Shown here piece after piece: positions 9,218 through 18,202 of a stretch of 24,950 bases of DNA. The notes beneath the pieces were generated by a model. It was not told where the DNA came from and did not search any database. It saw only the letters and a list, made by a program, of their open reading frames with translations. The DNA lies in assembly GCA_009602725.1 (NCBI GenBank), contig WELB01000181.1, positions 112,335 to 137,284 on the forward strand, written 5' to 3'. Both the position numbers and the translations under genes were made by a program. This DNA is from Spirogloea muscicola. Taxonomy: Eukaryota > Streptophyta > Zygnematophyceae > Spirogloeales > Spirogloeaceae. How positions within the stretch are numbered: the stretch's first letter is position 1; each line of letters starts with the position of its first letter.

Positions 9218-10210
9218 CCTCCGTCCGACCTTCGCGCGCATGCCCGGCTCCTTTCAGCCTCGTCCCCTGGGGCGGCGGCGTGGCTAAATGCGCTCTCACT
9301 CTACGCAGCACTTACTATGCCAGATGAGGTCTACAGGACGGCGGTCCATCGGCTCTTGGGCCTCCTCCCTCCCTGCCTCGTGGGCGTCACTCAGTGCGAG
9401 TGCGGCGCCCGTCACGCCGACCTAGCGGAGCTGGCTGCGCACATGCTCCATTGCGCGCACGGGGGCGAGCGGACCTGCTCGTATGATGTCCTGCGCGATG
9501 GTATGCAAAGGGTGTTTATGGAGGCGGGCTTCAAGGTGGCGGTGGGGAATGCCTCAGTGATGCCAATCCAGCTCGGCGCGGACGGCCAGCCCCATAAGCG
9601 CCGCGCCGACCTGGTCGCCAGCCCGCCCGGCGGCGGTTCCCGCACCATCGCCGACGTGGTGACAACCGACTGCTTCGACTCCGCCAATCCCACCAGGTTG
9701 GCGTCGTTTGCAGGGCATGCGGTCGGCCTGGCGGCCCGCGGTAAAGAGCGAAAATAGGCCGACCACCCGGCTGGTGACTTTGCGGCCCTGGCGATCGACG
9801 TTCACGGGCCTTTCGGCTGCCGCTGGCCGGATCTCCTCCAGCGGCTTGTCCGTCAGGCCATTGACCGGCGGCCGGGTCTACCAGGGGCGCTGCCCGGCTT
9901 CAACGCCGCCGGTTCGTCAGCCCAGGTCTTCCGCATGCGCCTGGCGGTATCGCTCCAAACGATCTCTGGCCCACGCCGTCCACACGCGAGCAGGAAGTGC
10001 TCTGGCCGCCGCCTCTGGTTTTCGGCGGAGTGCCTCCTTCCCTGCAACGAGCTACTCCTACCTGATGTTGCTCACTCGAGGGTACTGAGCTTCCCTAGTG
10101 CGTTGTCATGTTCGGTAGTGTGATACTATTTCGGCACCTCTTTCTTTGGCTTTGGACATTGTCCATTCTTTTTGGGCTGGCTTTGCCAGCTCTCTTCTCT
10201 ATGGGCGCGC
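9218..10210 (+). mobile_element. LINE copy L4: endonuclease region of a REL-type non-LTR retrotransposon, broken
   Basis: The open frame up to 9757 contains RLLSASSPGAAAWLNAL, HRLLGLLPPC, a CCHC knuckle (CEC-G-x11-H-x3-C) and then RAD-x14-D (RRADLV...IADVV). This is the arrangement of the C-terminal restriction-like endonuclease of R2/NeSL-type LINEs. The frame ends at TAG (9755-9757), where L6 has a Tyr codon in K-Y-A-D-H-P. Past it the homology continues (ADHP, LAIDVHG, FRMRLAVSLQ). Near 9958-9970 one extra base relative to L6 shifts the frame to the one ending LMLLTRGY, with TGA at 10086-10088. The tail follows, with the hairpin at 10174-10190. No reverse transcriptase domain is visible upstream, so the copy is 5'-truncated. 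It is inactive as read. A chimeric host use of the endonuclease fold is unlikely given the two lesions. Confidence 0.8.
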
Positions 10211-10225
10211 ACTTCCTTGGGGGCT

Positions 10226-10285
10226 ACCTGTCGTATCCCCATTGTGCGGGTCCGCTCCTCCGGGGGCCGGACCTTGGGGCTACCC
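10226..10285 (+). repeat. Right direct repeat flanking LINE copy L4
   Basis: Partner of the repeat at 9.17 kb. This copy keeps CpG sites where the left copy has CA, as expected if the left copy decayed by deamination. It contains complementary arms GGTCCG and CGGACC. A TATA-like box lies about 40 bases downstream. Confidence 0.6.
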
Positions 10286-10319
10286 TCGTCACATCCTCCG
10301 GGGAGGAGCGGCAGGTGGA

Positions 10320-10490
10320 ACGCTATAAGTAGTAGGCCGAGGCCAGACTCCTCAGTCGGACCAGTGACGCCCAGAGAGAGGCAAAGCCCTGCTTGCCTGC
10401 TGCCGCAGCCGCCGCCCCACTTCTGCTGCTGCCGTCTGCTGCCCAGCCCGTCGCCGCAGCTCCTCGCTGCGGACACCGTCGGCTCTCCGT
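10320..10490 (+). promoter_or_regulatory. Possible Pol II promoter and first exon
   Basis: TATAAGTAG at 10323-10331 is a good TATA box. About 155 bases on, CTCTCC is followed by GTAAGTGCC, a strong splice donor. The sequence between is Ala/Pro-rich if translated. I could not find a matching acceptor with a recognisable second exon, so the gene it might serve, or whether it is an LTR promoter, remains unknown. Confidence 0.3.
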
Positions 10491-10890
10491 AAGTGCCACG
10501 GTTGCGCCCAATCTGGGGTCAGCTACTAATCCCAGACCCTCTGAAGAGTCGCCGCCTTCTGGCGGTGCCTCAGGGTAGACTTCCGCTGTGCTATTTGATG
10601 CACTTGAGTGCACCGTGTGCGTTGGCGCTCCACTATGTGGGGGGTGGGAGTTCCTAAACCCCCTAGGTCCGAATTCAATAAGGACGTACTAACCCCTAAC
10701 TGCGTGTATAGGGATCAGGACGTCACGGTAGCCACCGAGCCCCATAGCCCCCATGGACGTCGACGGCAAGGGGCACAGAATCCTTACCCAGTGGATGATC
10801 AGCATACTAGCCTCCTTGCCTCGGGTTACACTGGCCATTGCGTGTCCTGCCTTTGAAGCTGCGAAGATCACGTCGGAGCGGTAAAAGGAA
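10490..10890. other. No gene recognised
   Basis: Follows the possible promoter. I saw no open frame with motifs or a duplicate elsewhere in the window. Confidence 0.35.
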
Positions 10891-10895
10891 GCAGC

Positions 10896-11005
10896 AGTGA
10901 CAGGCCAGCCCAGTAAGAATGGACAAAGTCCGAAGGGACCGGACAGCACACGCTTCAAAACTACGCAAGTGGCTATAACAGGTACAGCAACCCCTAGTCG
11001 ACAGC
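10896..11005 (-). mobile_element. Old, diverged LINE tail O2
   Basis: On the minus strand: CTAGGGGTTGCTG (compare AGCAGGGGTTACTGAG), then GGTCCCTTCGGACTTTGTCC, ATTCTTACTGGGCTGGCC. Same order as O1 and O3; the hairpin is no longer complementary. Confidence 0.55.
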
Positions 11006-11579
11006 CACAGCTTTGAGCCGCAGCCGCAGGTTGCGTCAAGATTTAGAAGGAGCAGCCGACCGTGGCCGGCCCGCAAATGCACGGCAAACGCCTGGGAGCA
11101 CAAGAAAGAAGACAAAGTGGGCGGGGGTTGGCCAGCAAGGGCAAGAAGCGGGCTCCTTCGAGAACTCGTTGAGCTCTCAGAGGGGCTCGATTTTCGCGAC
11201 TACAGTCACCGTCTCGTTTTGAAGAGATCCTCCATAGGAGTGCAATCGTGATGACCCTATGATTTTTCTCCGTGGAACTTCTACCTCGGCCCCTCCTCTT
11301 GGTATACACTACCCGACTCCTCTGTTTCTTCGCGAGCTGGTCACAGCCCTCGCCCCCTTCATTAGGCTGCTTCCTTGTCCAGAAGACTGCGGCTGCTGAT
11401 ATAACAAGGGGCTTTGAAAGCCAGCCGGGTGCACAAAGAAGGTGTTCGTATTCGAGTTAGCGGGGCAACAGGGTGTGATGGCTTGAGAGCCCTCTTAGGC
11501 TTGGTCTCGGGTGTGAGGCGGAGGAAGGGAGCCTAAGCCTGACAGAATGTGCGCTGCATGTATGTGGCTTTTGCTTTAG

Positions 11580-11695
11580 GGGGCGAGGGCTGTGAATAGC
11601 GAGCCCGAAAGGAATTGACAAGGTCCGAAGGGGCCAAAAGCGCTGTCTCAGAGCTTGGCCGGTAAGATGAATCACTTGGTAAATACGAGAGGAGC
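11580..11695 (-). mobile_element. Old, diverged LINE tail O3
   Basis: Nearly parallel to O1. On the minus strand it reads ACCAAGTGATTCATC, CCGGCCAAGCTCTGAGA, GGCCCCTTCGGACCTTGTC, then TTTCGGGCTCGC and ACAGCCCTCGCC. O1 and O3 share more sequence on the coding side (GGCCAAGCTCTGAGA) than either shares with the young copies, so they form a subfamily or a duplicated pair. Confidence 0.6.
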
Positions 11696-11784
11696 CGCAG
11701 AAGTAACTCAGAAAGAAATCAGAAAGCATAGGCAGCCGGAAAGCAATTCCCCTGACGAAAGCCAATGGCTGCAGCTAAATCGAA

Positions 11785-12110
11785 TATTTCGTATACTTGA
11801 AACAAACGAAGGCCAAATGGCCAAGTACCAAGGCAAGCACATCTGAAGACCTACATGACCTACAGCAGATTGACCCGCTCAGTAACCACGGGTCAAAACA
11901 TAAAGGTCGCTAATCGATGCCTGAATACCAGATGTCAGATACGAAGCCCTTCTGCCACCAACTAGAGCTCGCCCAGCTTTTTGGTGCAAGGCATTAGCCT
12001 GAGCACGCTGCAAACAGGCGAAACTCGTCGTCGCAAGAACGACAGATAAGCAGCTGGCAAGCCCATCTCAGCCGAAAACACATCTGCACGTCGTGTGAGC
12101 CTAGATTGGC
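11785..12110. repeat. Direct repeat of about 16.64-16.92 kb
   Basis: Common landmarks in order: GGCCAAGTA, AGGCAAGCA, GGGTCA, AGGTCGC, ATGCC, GCCCAGCTTT/TCCAGCTTT, GCTGGCAAGCCCATCT and CACGTCGTG/CATGTCGTG. It belongs to the downstream end of the NAC unit. No frame is convincingly conserved. Confidence 0.6.
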
Positions 12111-12197
12111 AGTGCTTTGAAGGAAGGTGTGGAAACGAGGACCCAGAGCAGTTGAAGGAGTAACCGCGGAAAGCGTGCCAACTGGGGAGCTTGTGGG

Positions 12198-12240
12198 TTT
12201 TCTGGGCTGGCTTTTCCCAGCCCCTATCCTCAATGGGCGA
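12198..12240 (+). mobile_element. Left part of a + strand LINE tail split by L5
   Basis: GGGCTGG-CTTTTC-CCAGCCC (12204-12223) followed by CTATCCTCAATGGGCGA. The tail seems to resume at 12426 as ATGGGCGAGCCCTTCTTC, like the end of L6 (ATGGGCGAGCACTTTCTTC). L5 sits between the two parts. Confidence 0.65.
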
Positions 12241-12425
12241 AGAAGAAAGTGCTCGCCCATTGAGGATAGGGGCTGGAAAAGCCAGCCCAAAAAAGAATGA
12301 ACGGAGTACGAGAAGGGGGACCAGGGGAAGCGCTGAGAAAAACAAGCACACAAAGAAACAAAGCAGCTACGAGTCACTCAGTAACCCCTGCTAAGCAGCC
12401 GCAGATCCGAGATGCTAGGCTCCTG
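12241..12425 (-). mobile_element. LINE copy L5: last 15-16 codons plus 3' tail, nested in another tail
   Basis: On the minus strand it codes QEPSISDLRLLSRGY and TGA (12378-12380). The 3' UTR follows, with the hairpin GGGCTGG-CTTTT-CCAGCCC (12270-12288) and the end GGGCGAGCACTTTCTTCT. ATGGGCGA is present on both sides (12233-12240 and 12426-12433), which fits an 8-bp target duplication. With the opposed tail it makes a long inverted repeat of about 36-bp arms. Confidence 0.75.
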
Positions 12426-12519
12426 ATGGGCGAGCCCTTCTTCGTCTTCTTCTTGTGGATTTCCGACCACTGTGAACGAGGACACAGACCACGTGGTGCG
12501 GCTTGTCGTGACACTTGGC

Positions 12520-12750
12520 ACCGCTCCGAGCCCGCTTGCAGCGGCCTCCTACCCCTGCTTCCAGCGCCGTTGATAATGGCAAGTGGAGTGACTTCATCGG
12601 TCTGGATGCAAGGCTGTGCATACACCGGCCTCTAGCCGTCGATGATATCGCCTCGACGGTGTAGGTGACGCCTTGACTTCCACGAGCTGATTCCGCTGGG
12701 CCCATTTGCAACGGGGAAGCCCCGTTGCCCGCAGACTCGCCGCCATAGAG
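12520..12750 (+). repeat. V element, third copy
   Basis: Matches 5634-5800 and 8330-8425 (CCGTCGATGATATCGCCTCG, ACGCCTTGACTTCC, AAGCCCCGTTGCCCGC). Here it runs directly into the coding remnant of LINE copy L6. Confidence 0.5.
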
Positions 12751-12761
12751 AGTGCCAGAGA

Positions 12762-13291
12762 CCGCCGATTGGGGAAGACGGCCGGCCGCTCGTAAAAAAC
12801 CCATCTGGGCGGTCCCACCGGGCCAAAGAGCTGAAGTACGCGGATCATCCGCGGGAAGACGAGTCCTTCCCGTTGGCCATCGACACACATGGGGCGCTGG
12901 GCGCTCGGTGGCTCGAGCTGCTCACCCAGCTCGCCCGCCACACCATCGCCCGGCGCTTCCATGGGGAGCCGGTTGACTTCCCTGCAGCCGGGTCGCTGGC
13001 GCAAGTGTATCGAATGCGCCTGGCCGTCTCGCTGCAGAGGTCCATGGCCCGGGCGCTGCACCTTCGTGCCGGCAGAGCCCTCGCTGCTGCCTCTGGCTCT
13101 GGCCAGGGGACCCACTTCCAGGAGCCCAGCATCTCTGATCTGCGGCTGCTTAGCAGGGGTTACTGAGTGTCTCGTAGCAGCTTTGTTTCTGTTACTTAGC
13201 GCTTCCCCTGGCCCCCTTCTCGTACTCTGTTCATTCTTTTTCGGGCTGGTTGTTCCAGCCCCTATTCTCAATGGGCGAGCACTTTCTTCTT
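12762..13291 (+). mobile_element. LINE copy L6: C-terminal coding part plus intact 3' tail
   Basis: The frame ending at TGA (13164-13166) contains AKELKYADHP, LAIDTHGALGARW, LAQVYRMRLAVSLQ and LRLLSRGY. Compared with L4 it keeps the K-Y after which the REL-type domain continues, but lacks the CCHC and RAD-x14-D part; a short IGEDGRP upstream recalls QLGADGQP of L4. The tail has the hairpin GGGCTGG-TTGTT-CCAGCCC (13243-13261) and ATGGGCGAGC (13271-13280). It is the best reference copy for the 3' end. Confidence 0.8.
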
Positions 13292-13499
13292 CACCACCAA
13301 GTGTGGGGTCACCCCATCAGGAGCACCGTCTCATTGTGGTGGTCTTGAGCGACTTCCCACCAAGTGCACCAGCTTCCATTTCCGATAGCCGGAACAATGT
13401 ATGGGCTCAAATCGGCCACCCTTTCATTGCATTCCCACCGTGCCCGCCTTCTCTCGAAGTGTGGTGCCACCATCGGCGTCACCGTCTGATGGTGTGACT

Positions 13500-14110
13500 C
13501 GATTGACACACCCCCCGAGTCGCAGCTCGTAGGTCAGACACAGCCTTGGAGCGCACCCCGAGCCGAGCGTGGAACACCTCCTGAGGTCTGCCAGCCCCTC
13601 CTCACGACGTCGCCACCTTGAGAGTTGGAGCTATGCTGCATCTAGTCGGCTCGTGTGCGCCCACAGCAGGCACTGACGCAGGGACCTTGTCTAATCCGAG
13701 GCCACTCTTTCCTGGTGTTGTTGGTCCTGTGGCAGTCCACGCTCTCTCCCCCCCCGCTCGGCCTGCTCCCGTGTGAGAGAGGCTCACTGGATAACCCCAA
13801 CTGGCCACTCTTGTTAGGGGATTGGACCTCACTGAATTCCCCTTTTACTTTGTGGCTCGGGGCTTCTGCTCGCTGCTGTCGCCGCCGGCTCGAACATCAA
13901 CACCAGCTTCACTTTCCGCAGCAGCCACGGCTTCCCCACAGTAAGCAGCCAAGCGCAGGCCCCGTGGCAGACCTCCCGGCACAGGCTGCTGGCTACGTGC
14001 CTTGCGGCCTCATCCAGATTCGCCGCTGACGGCGGCTGGCTGACTCCTTGCACCAGCCTTTGGATTGCTGTCCTTGGCCATGGCACCAGCAGCGACCGTT
14101 TGAAAGCGGT
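13500..14110. repeat. Upstream module U3, copy of the module at 0.7-1.35 kb
   Basis: Same landmarks and order as U1, preceded by sequence that also matches (from about 13297). It lies directly downstream of the L6 tail and upstream of NAC-B. Confidence 0.7.
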
Positions 14111-14169
14111 GGACCGCACTTCGAGAGTGTGAACCTTCTCTGGAGGTCCTGCCGGCGCAACCACACAAA

Positions 14170-14560
14170 GTCGCTACCTTGGGAGCTGCACAGCAGCAGC
14201 AGCCTCGCCTGGCCGGCTCGAGGGCGCTTGCGTTTTCGGCAATGCGCGAACGTGGACTGGCCAAGGACACCAAGAACATCTTCCTAGGTTCGAGGCCCTC
14301 TCTCCGTTTGTCGCTGGTCCTCGGCAGCCACGCCTTTCTCCAAGGCTCACACCTGCTTGCATGTGAGGGAGGCTCACTGGGCTTCCAGCGCTTGCCACCC
14401 TCGTCAAGGGTTGGTCGTTTGCCCTCCTTCGTCGGCTCCCGGTTGGGTGCCTGCTAGCCGCTGTCGCCGCTGGGCTTGGACAGAGGACCACTGTCACCTC
14501 CAGCAGCAGCCACACCCTCCCCACGGCCGGCCCAGCTTGCAGCTGCCCCGTTCAAGAGCA
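14170..14560. repeat. Upstream module U4, diverged tandem copy of U3
   Basis: Repeats parts of U3 about 560 bases later: CTACCTTGGGAGCT, TTCGAGGCC, GTGAGGGAGGCTCACTGG, CAGCAGCAGCCAC and TCCCCAC. So the upstream region of NAC-B is itself internally duplicated. Confidence 0.5.
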
Positions 14561-14883
14561 CGTGCACAGGCGGCTGGCTGAAGCTCCTTATGGCCTTGTC
14601 TTAGATAGCGGCTGAAGGCGGACAGCTGAGTCCTCCTTGCTCCAGCCTTATGCTTTGCCACAGCCCGCGCGGTGGCCACGTGAACGCTTGTCACGGTCAT
14701 CAAAAGCCGGAAGTAGCTGGCAATGATACTCCTCTCTCTTCTCTGGAAGCCACAAGTCGTCACAATGAATTTCAAGCACAAGGGTCTGCTAGTACGAAGC
14801 TTGATGCCCATGCCTGATCTTCATTGGTGCGATTTTACCATACAGATCTTGCTCATGCGAATCACCGTTGTCCTCCCTTGCAG

Positions 14884-16185
14884 ATGGCCAGGGCCTCGCA
14901 TACAGATGGCCCACACCCACTTCCAGAAGAGGGCTTCCGACACTAAATTCCAGGAGTGGGCTTCCGTCCAACCGATGTGCAGAATCTGCAATACTCAAAT
15001 CTTATATCTCTGGCTTCGAGGAGAAGGAGGCAAGGAAAAGGAGGCTGTTTGCAGCAAGGCTATTTTCGGTAGTAGATGACATGATGGTGCCACCTGAAAA
15101 GCTGGTGAAGAAGCTGCCATATGGTACATCCGCTCTGAAAATTTGGAACAAACGATTTTGATCCTGCTCCTGTCCTCTGCTGCTAACAAGATAGTGGCAT
15201 ACGTAGTTCTGAAGCACAGGTGGATGTGTGCATGCATTCTATTTTAAAGCAAAAGCTTGATGGCACATGCTGATTGACATGTGAGCAAAACGAGTACAAG
15301 TACTGGCTTGCATTTCCTGAACATGTCCAAAGAATTACAGTAGATAGCATAGAGACTCTTGTATTCTTGCTGGTACACACATCCACACTTATAAAAGATT
15401 CCTGAGCATGCCGCAGGCTTAGGTCAAGGCGAGAATTGCAATGAGCTCCACGACAGGAAGTGTTACTTGATTATTGAGAATCCAAAGCCATTTGGTCGTG
15501 GAATTGCGCGAATTGTGAAGAATGTGGGGTGTGATGAAAAAATAGGTAAATGGGACAGTTCAGGCGAACAGGAAATCTTCGATGACAGCATCAACAAGGT
15601 TGGAAAAAAACGGATCTTGTCGTACTATGTTATTGAAAAGGGAGCAAAAAAAGAATATAGCTACCGGGAAGAGACGGTCATGTGGTGAACAAGCCATTGG
15701 CAATTGCTACCGTGCACGAGTATCGCCTCTGCAGTAAAGAACAGGGACAGGTAAGCAGCAGCATAGTCCTTCGTTGCTGAACGGGTGTGCTCATTATTGT
15801 CATCGTTGCCTGACGTGTCTAACTCATCCAGAAGCACAACCTGCCAAGTATTGCTACACTTCTCCCCACATCATTGCTGCATGACTATTGGTCACGTAGA
15901 TGGATCGGAGCTACCTCAAGCTTAGAGAACCTAAGCAGCTCTTACAAAATGTGAACAAGTGTTATGCCCTTTGCACAAATTGTGCTTTTGCAGACTTTGA
16001 CTCTCATTTGGAAATTTTGGTTGGAGAAGGCCTCGCTTGAAGGACTTTCTCAAAGTTCGTCAGCCGGCTCAATGTCTTGCCCTCTTTGTTACCTTTTCAA
16101 GCGTGATTCGGAGACCAAATTCGGAGCCGATTGCGGATTTGCTGACAACATGTCTGCTGTTTATTGCGTACTGAACCAGTTGTAA
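14884..16185 (+). pseudogene. NAC-B: paralogue of NAC-A with broken frame
   Basis: The three exons correspond to those of NAC-A: to 15123, 15423-15750 and 15994-16185, with the same splice junctions (TATG/GTACAT, GGCTTAG/GTCAAGG, ACAG/GTAAGC, TTGCAG). Exon 1 keeps DDMMVPPEKLVKKLPYG. Exon 2 keeps NELHDRKCY, KWDSSG, VGKKRILSYY and TVHEYRL. Exon 3 keeps IWKFWL, the Ser run and SCPLC. Lesions: exon 1 has an insertion with an internal GGGCTTCCG duplication that takes the ATG at 14884 out of frame; exon 2 is one base shorter than in NAC-A, with an in-frame TGA at 15686-15688, and the HEYRL part is in another frame. A sequencing error could explain one lesion but hardly both. If expressed, it would lack the end of the NAC domain. 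Confidence 0.72.
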
Positions 16186-16239
16186 CTTGTAGCCCCTTGA
16201 TTCAGATGGAGCTAAGCAGGCAAACCTTTCCACCTTTCC

Positions 16240-16630
16240 ACCTGCACACCTGCACATGTTAGCAATGAGAAGGGTTGAGCATGACCCACATAGTATGCTC
16301 CCAATACTGGAGCTGCACGTTTGTGTTGAGGCTGATGCCTTCATTGACAGATAGCATACCTGAGCTGCTATGGACTTGAGCCACAACAGGAGGCGTTGCC
16401 AAGTCACAACATTGCCAGTGATCATACTGTATGCAGCTCAGGTGCAGCCTTATCTTCCCACCAATGTGGCATCCATGCAGATTGACATATCTTGGTGTTT
16501 GCACCCACAGTTTCCCGTTCCGAGTAACCTTTTGTAACTTCTTGTAGAGGCTTCCTTTCAGTTCAGGAGCCGAAGCGGCTGACTGGCCAGCCCTTGGGGG
16601 TAAAAGCGTATATTGAGCGTAGAGGGCCTC
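16240..16630 (-). other. Conserved block downstream of NAC-B, open on the minus strand
   Basis: A minus-strand frame of about 159 codons (to 16738) runs through a segment that has diverged copies at 6.87-7.09 and 17.10-17.29 kb. The residues around CCDLATPPVVAQVHSS are partly kept in frame in the copies (PPVVA, LIVAQV), but both other copies are interrupted. It may be an exon of a minus-strand gene or a chance frame over a duplicated non-coding segment. Confidence 0.3.
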
Positions 16631-16634
16631 CTGA

Positions 16635-16925
16635 GTGGCCAAGTATTGAGGCAAGCATATTTGCGGATGTACATTACCTGCTGCTAAGACGACCGGCCTA
16701 GTACTTGCTGACCCTGGGTCAGCAAGTAGAGGTCGCATATTGATGCCAGCATAAAAGACGGCATAAGGTCAAGCACTTATGCCGCCAATCAAAAGCTTGT
16801 CCAGCTTTCAGGTGCAAATCATGAGCCAGAGCTCACTGCAGGCTGACACACTGTGGTGCAAGAACACAGTATGCTGCTGGCAAGCCCATCTTGGCTGATC
16901 ATGTCGTGCATAATGTATATGTAGC
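16635..16925. repeat. Direct repeat of 11.79-12.11 kb
   Basis: See the partner repeat. This copy contains a perfect palindrome that the other lacks. Confidence 0.6.
16702..16728. repeat. Perfect 27-base palindrome
   Basis: Arms TACTTGCTGACCC and GGGTCAGCAAGTA around a single T. The corresponding place of the 11.88 kb copy reads AACCACGGGTCAAAAC, so the left arm is new or was lost there. Confidence 0.85.
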
Positions 16926-17238
16926 AATGTTCTACTGTAGAGGCTGGAGCTAGGAGCAGCTAAAGATGTCGACTGCAGCTGGTAGGAGGTTGTTGCAGCG
17001 GTGGTAGTCGAAGTAGTGCTTCATTTTTCCTGCTCTGCACTACCGACTGCACTACCAGCAACGTAGGTCATCTCTGGACACTCATCTACCTCCATAACAA
17101 CAGCATCTACCAGGCACGTGGTCCTCCACCACTGTGCCATGACTTGAGCCACTATCAGGTTGTGCCCAATGATCATGCAGACCTCAGTTTCCACATGACC
17201 TGGAAGACTTGCAGTTGAAAGAACCCAGACGCAACTGG

Positions 17239-17458
17239 CGTTGTGCTTCCCCTAGTAACTCACACAGAATTCTGCTCCAGAAAGGATACTTGTATGTTGG
17301 ACCACTGTCATACTGGCCATGGGCTAAGCATCAAAGAAAATTGTGCTTCCCGCAGCAACTCATGGCTGGGACTACCAATCTAATTTGAGAATTTGGCACC
17401 AAAAAGAATACTTGTAGGTCGGACCACTGTCATACTGGCCAAGGGCTAAGCATCAATG
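17239..17458 (+). repeat. Tandem repeat, two units of about 100-118 bases
   Basis: Both units start TTGTGCTTCCC and contain GGACCACTGTCATACTGGCC and GGGCTAAGCATCAA. The middle parts differ in length. No coding sense is apparent. Confidence 0.75.
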
Positions 17459-17469
17459 ATATAGTAAGC

Positions 17470-18190
17470 TGCCTATTAGTGCTGGTAGATGATAGTAATG
17501 TGGAGGCTGCTGCCTGCAGTCTCTTACAATTAGGCTACAGCTGCCGAAAGATCAGCCACATAGGAGGCTGTTATGAAGACGTGCAAGGAGAGACACAATC
17601 TCATAATGGACTAATAGCCATATGTAGTAGATATGAATATCTTCTTATGTGGCAGTCCTTGACAGAACACTTACGGCAGAGTTGTGTCCTGTTGGTGAAT
17701 TTCTTCTGTCTTCTTCAAGTTGTCTTATTCAAGGTTTGATGATTGTTCATTTTCATTTCCTTGCATGATCACACTGCCCAGCCAGATATGTTTCTACCTT
17801 GTGCTTGATTCCCTCTTAGTTGATGCATGAGTTGCCCATGCATCTTACCGCTGCTTTGCATGTTTCCTTTCCCCCAGATATAGCCCCATCCACGTCTTCT
17901 AGCTTCCTAGCATTTTGATTGTAGATTGTGTGGTAGGAGCTATACTTTCACCCTCCCTAAGTCAAGGATCAACGAACAATACAAAATCAAGTTTGATTAG
18001 CAACCCAACTTTGTTTGTCAGCAATGGTGATAGAAGTAGGAGCCCATGGTCAATGTCATAGCAGTCACAATTACTTCCGTCTTCCAAAGCACCGTGCTTC
18101 TCTTCATCTTTATAGCAGTGTCCTGTTAGAAAGACAGTATCATATGCACCTTTCACTGTGTCGACTAAGAAGAAAGACTCTTCCAATCAG
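17470..18190. other. No gene recognised
   Basis: An 86-codon open frame at 17479-17739 overlaps a diverged copy of the GAGGCTG...CCACAxxAGGAGGC block seen at 6.89 and 16.33 kb, but has no family motif. The rest is AT-richer spacer downstream of the ceramide kinase gene. Confidence 0.4.
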
Positions 18191-18202
18191 AGGGCGATGG
18201 AT

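Noticed and set aside
8949-9287. 112-codon frame overlapping the start of L4
   Set aside because: Different frame from the LINE protein, GC-rich, and crosses the flanking direct repeat.
12594-13271. 225-codon open frame on the minus strand
   Set aside because: It is the antisense of LINE copy L6, whose sense frame matches L3 and L4.
14285-14300. GGTTCGAGGCC as a tRNA or SINE B box
   Set aside because: No A box at the right distance and no cloverleaf; the copy in U3 reads AATCCGAGGCC.
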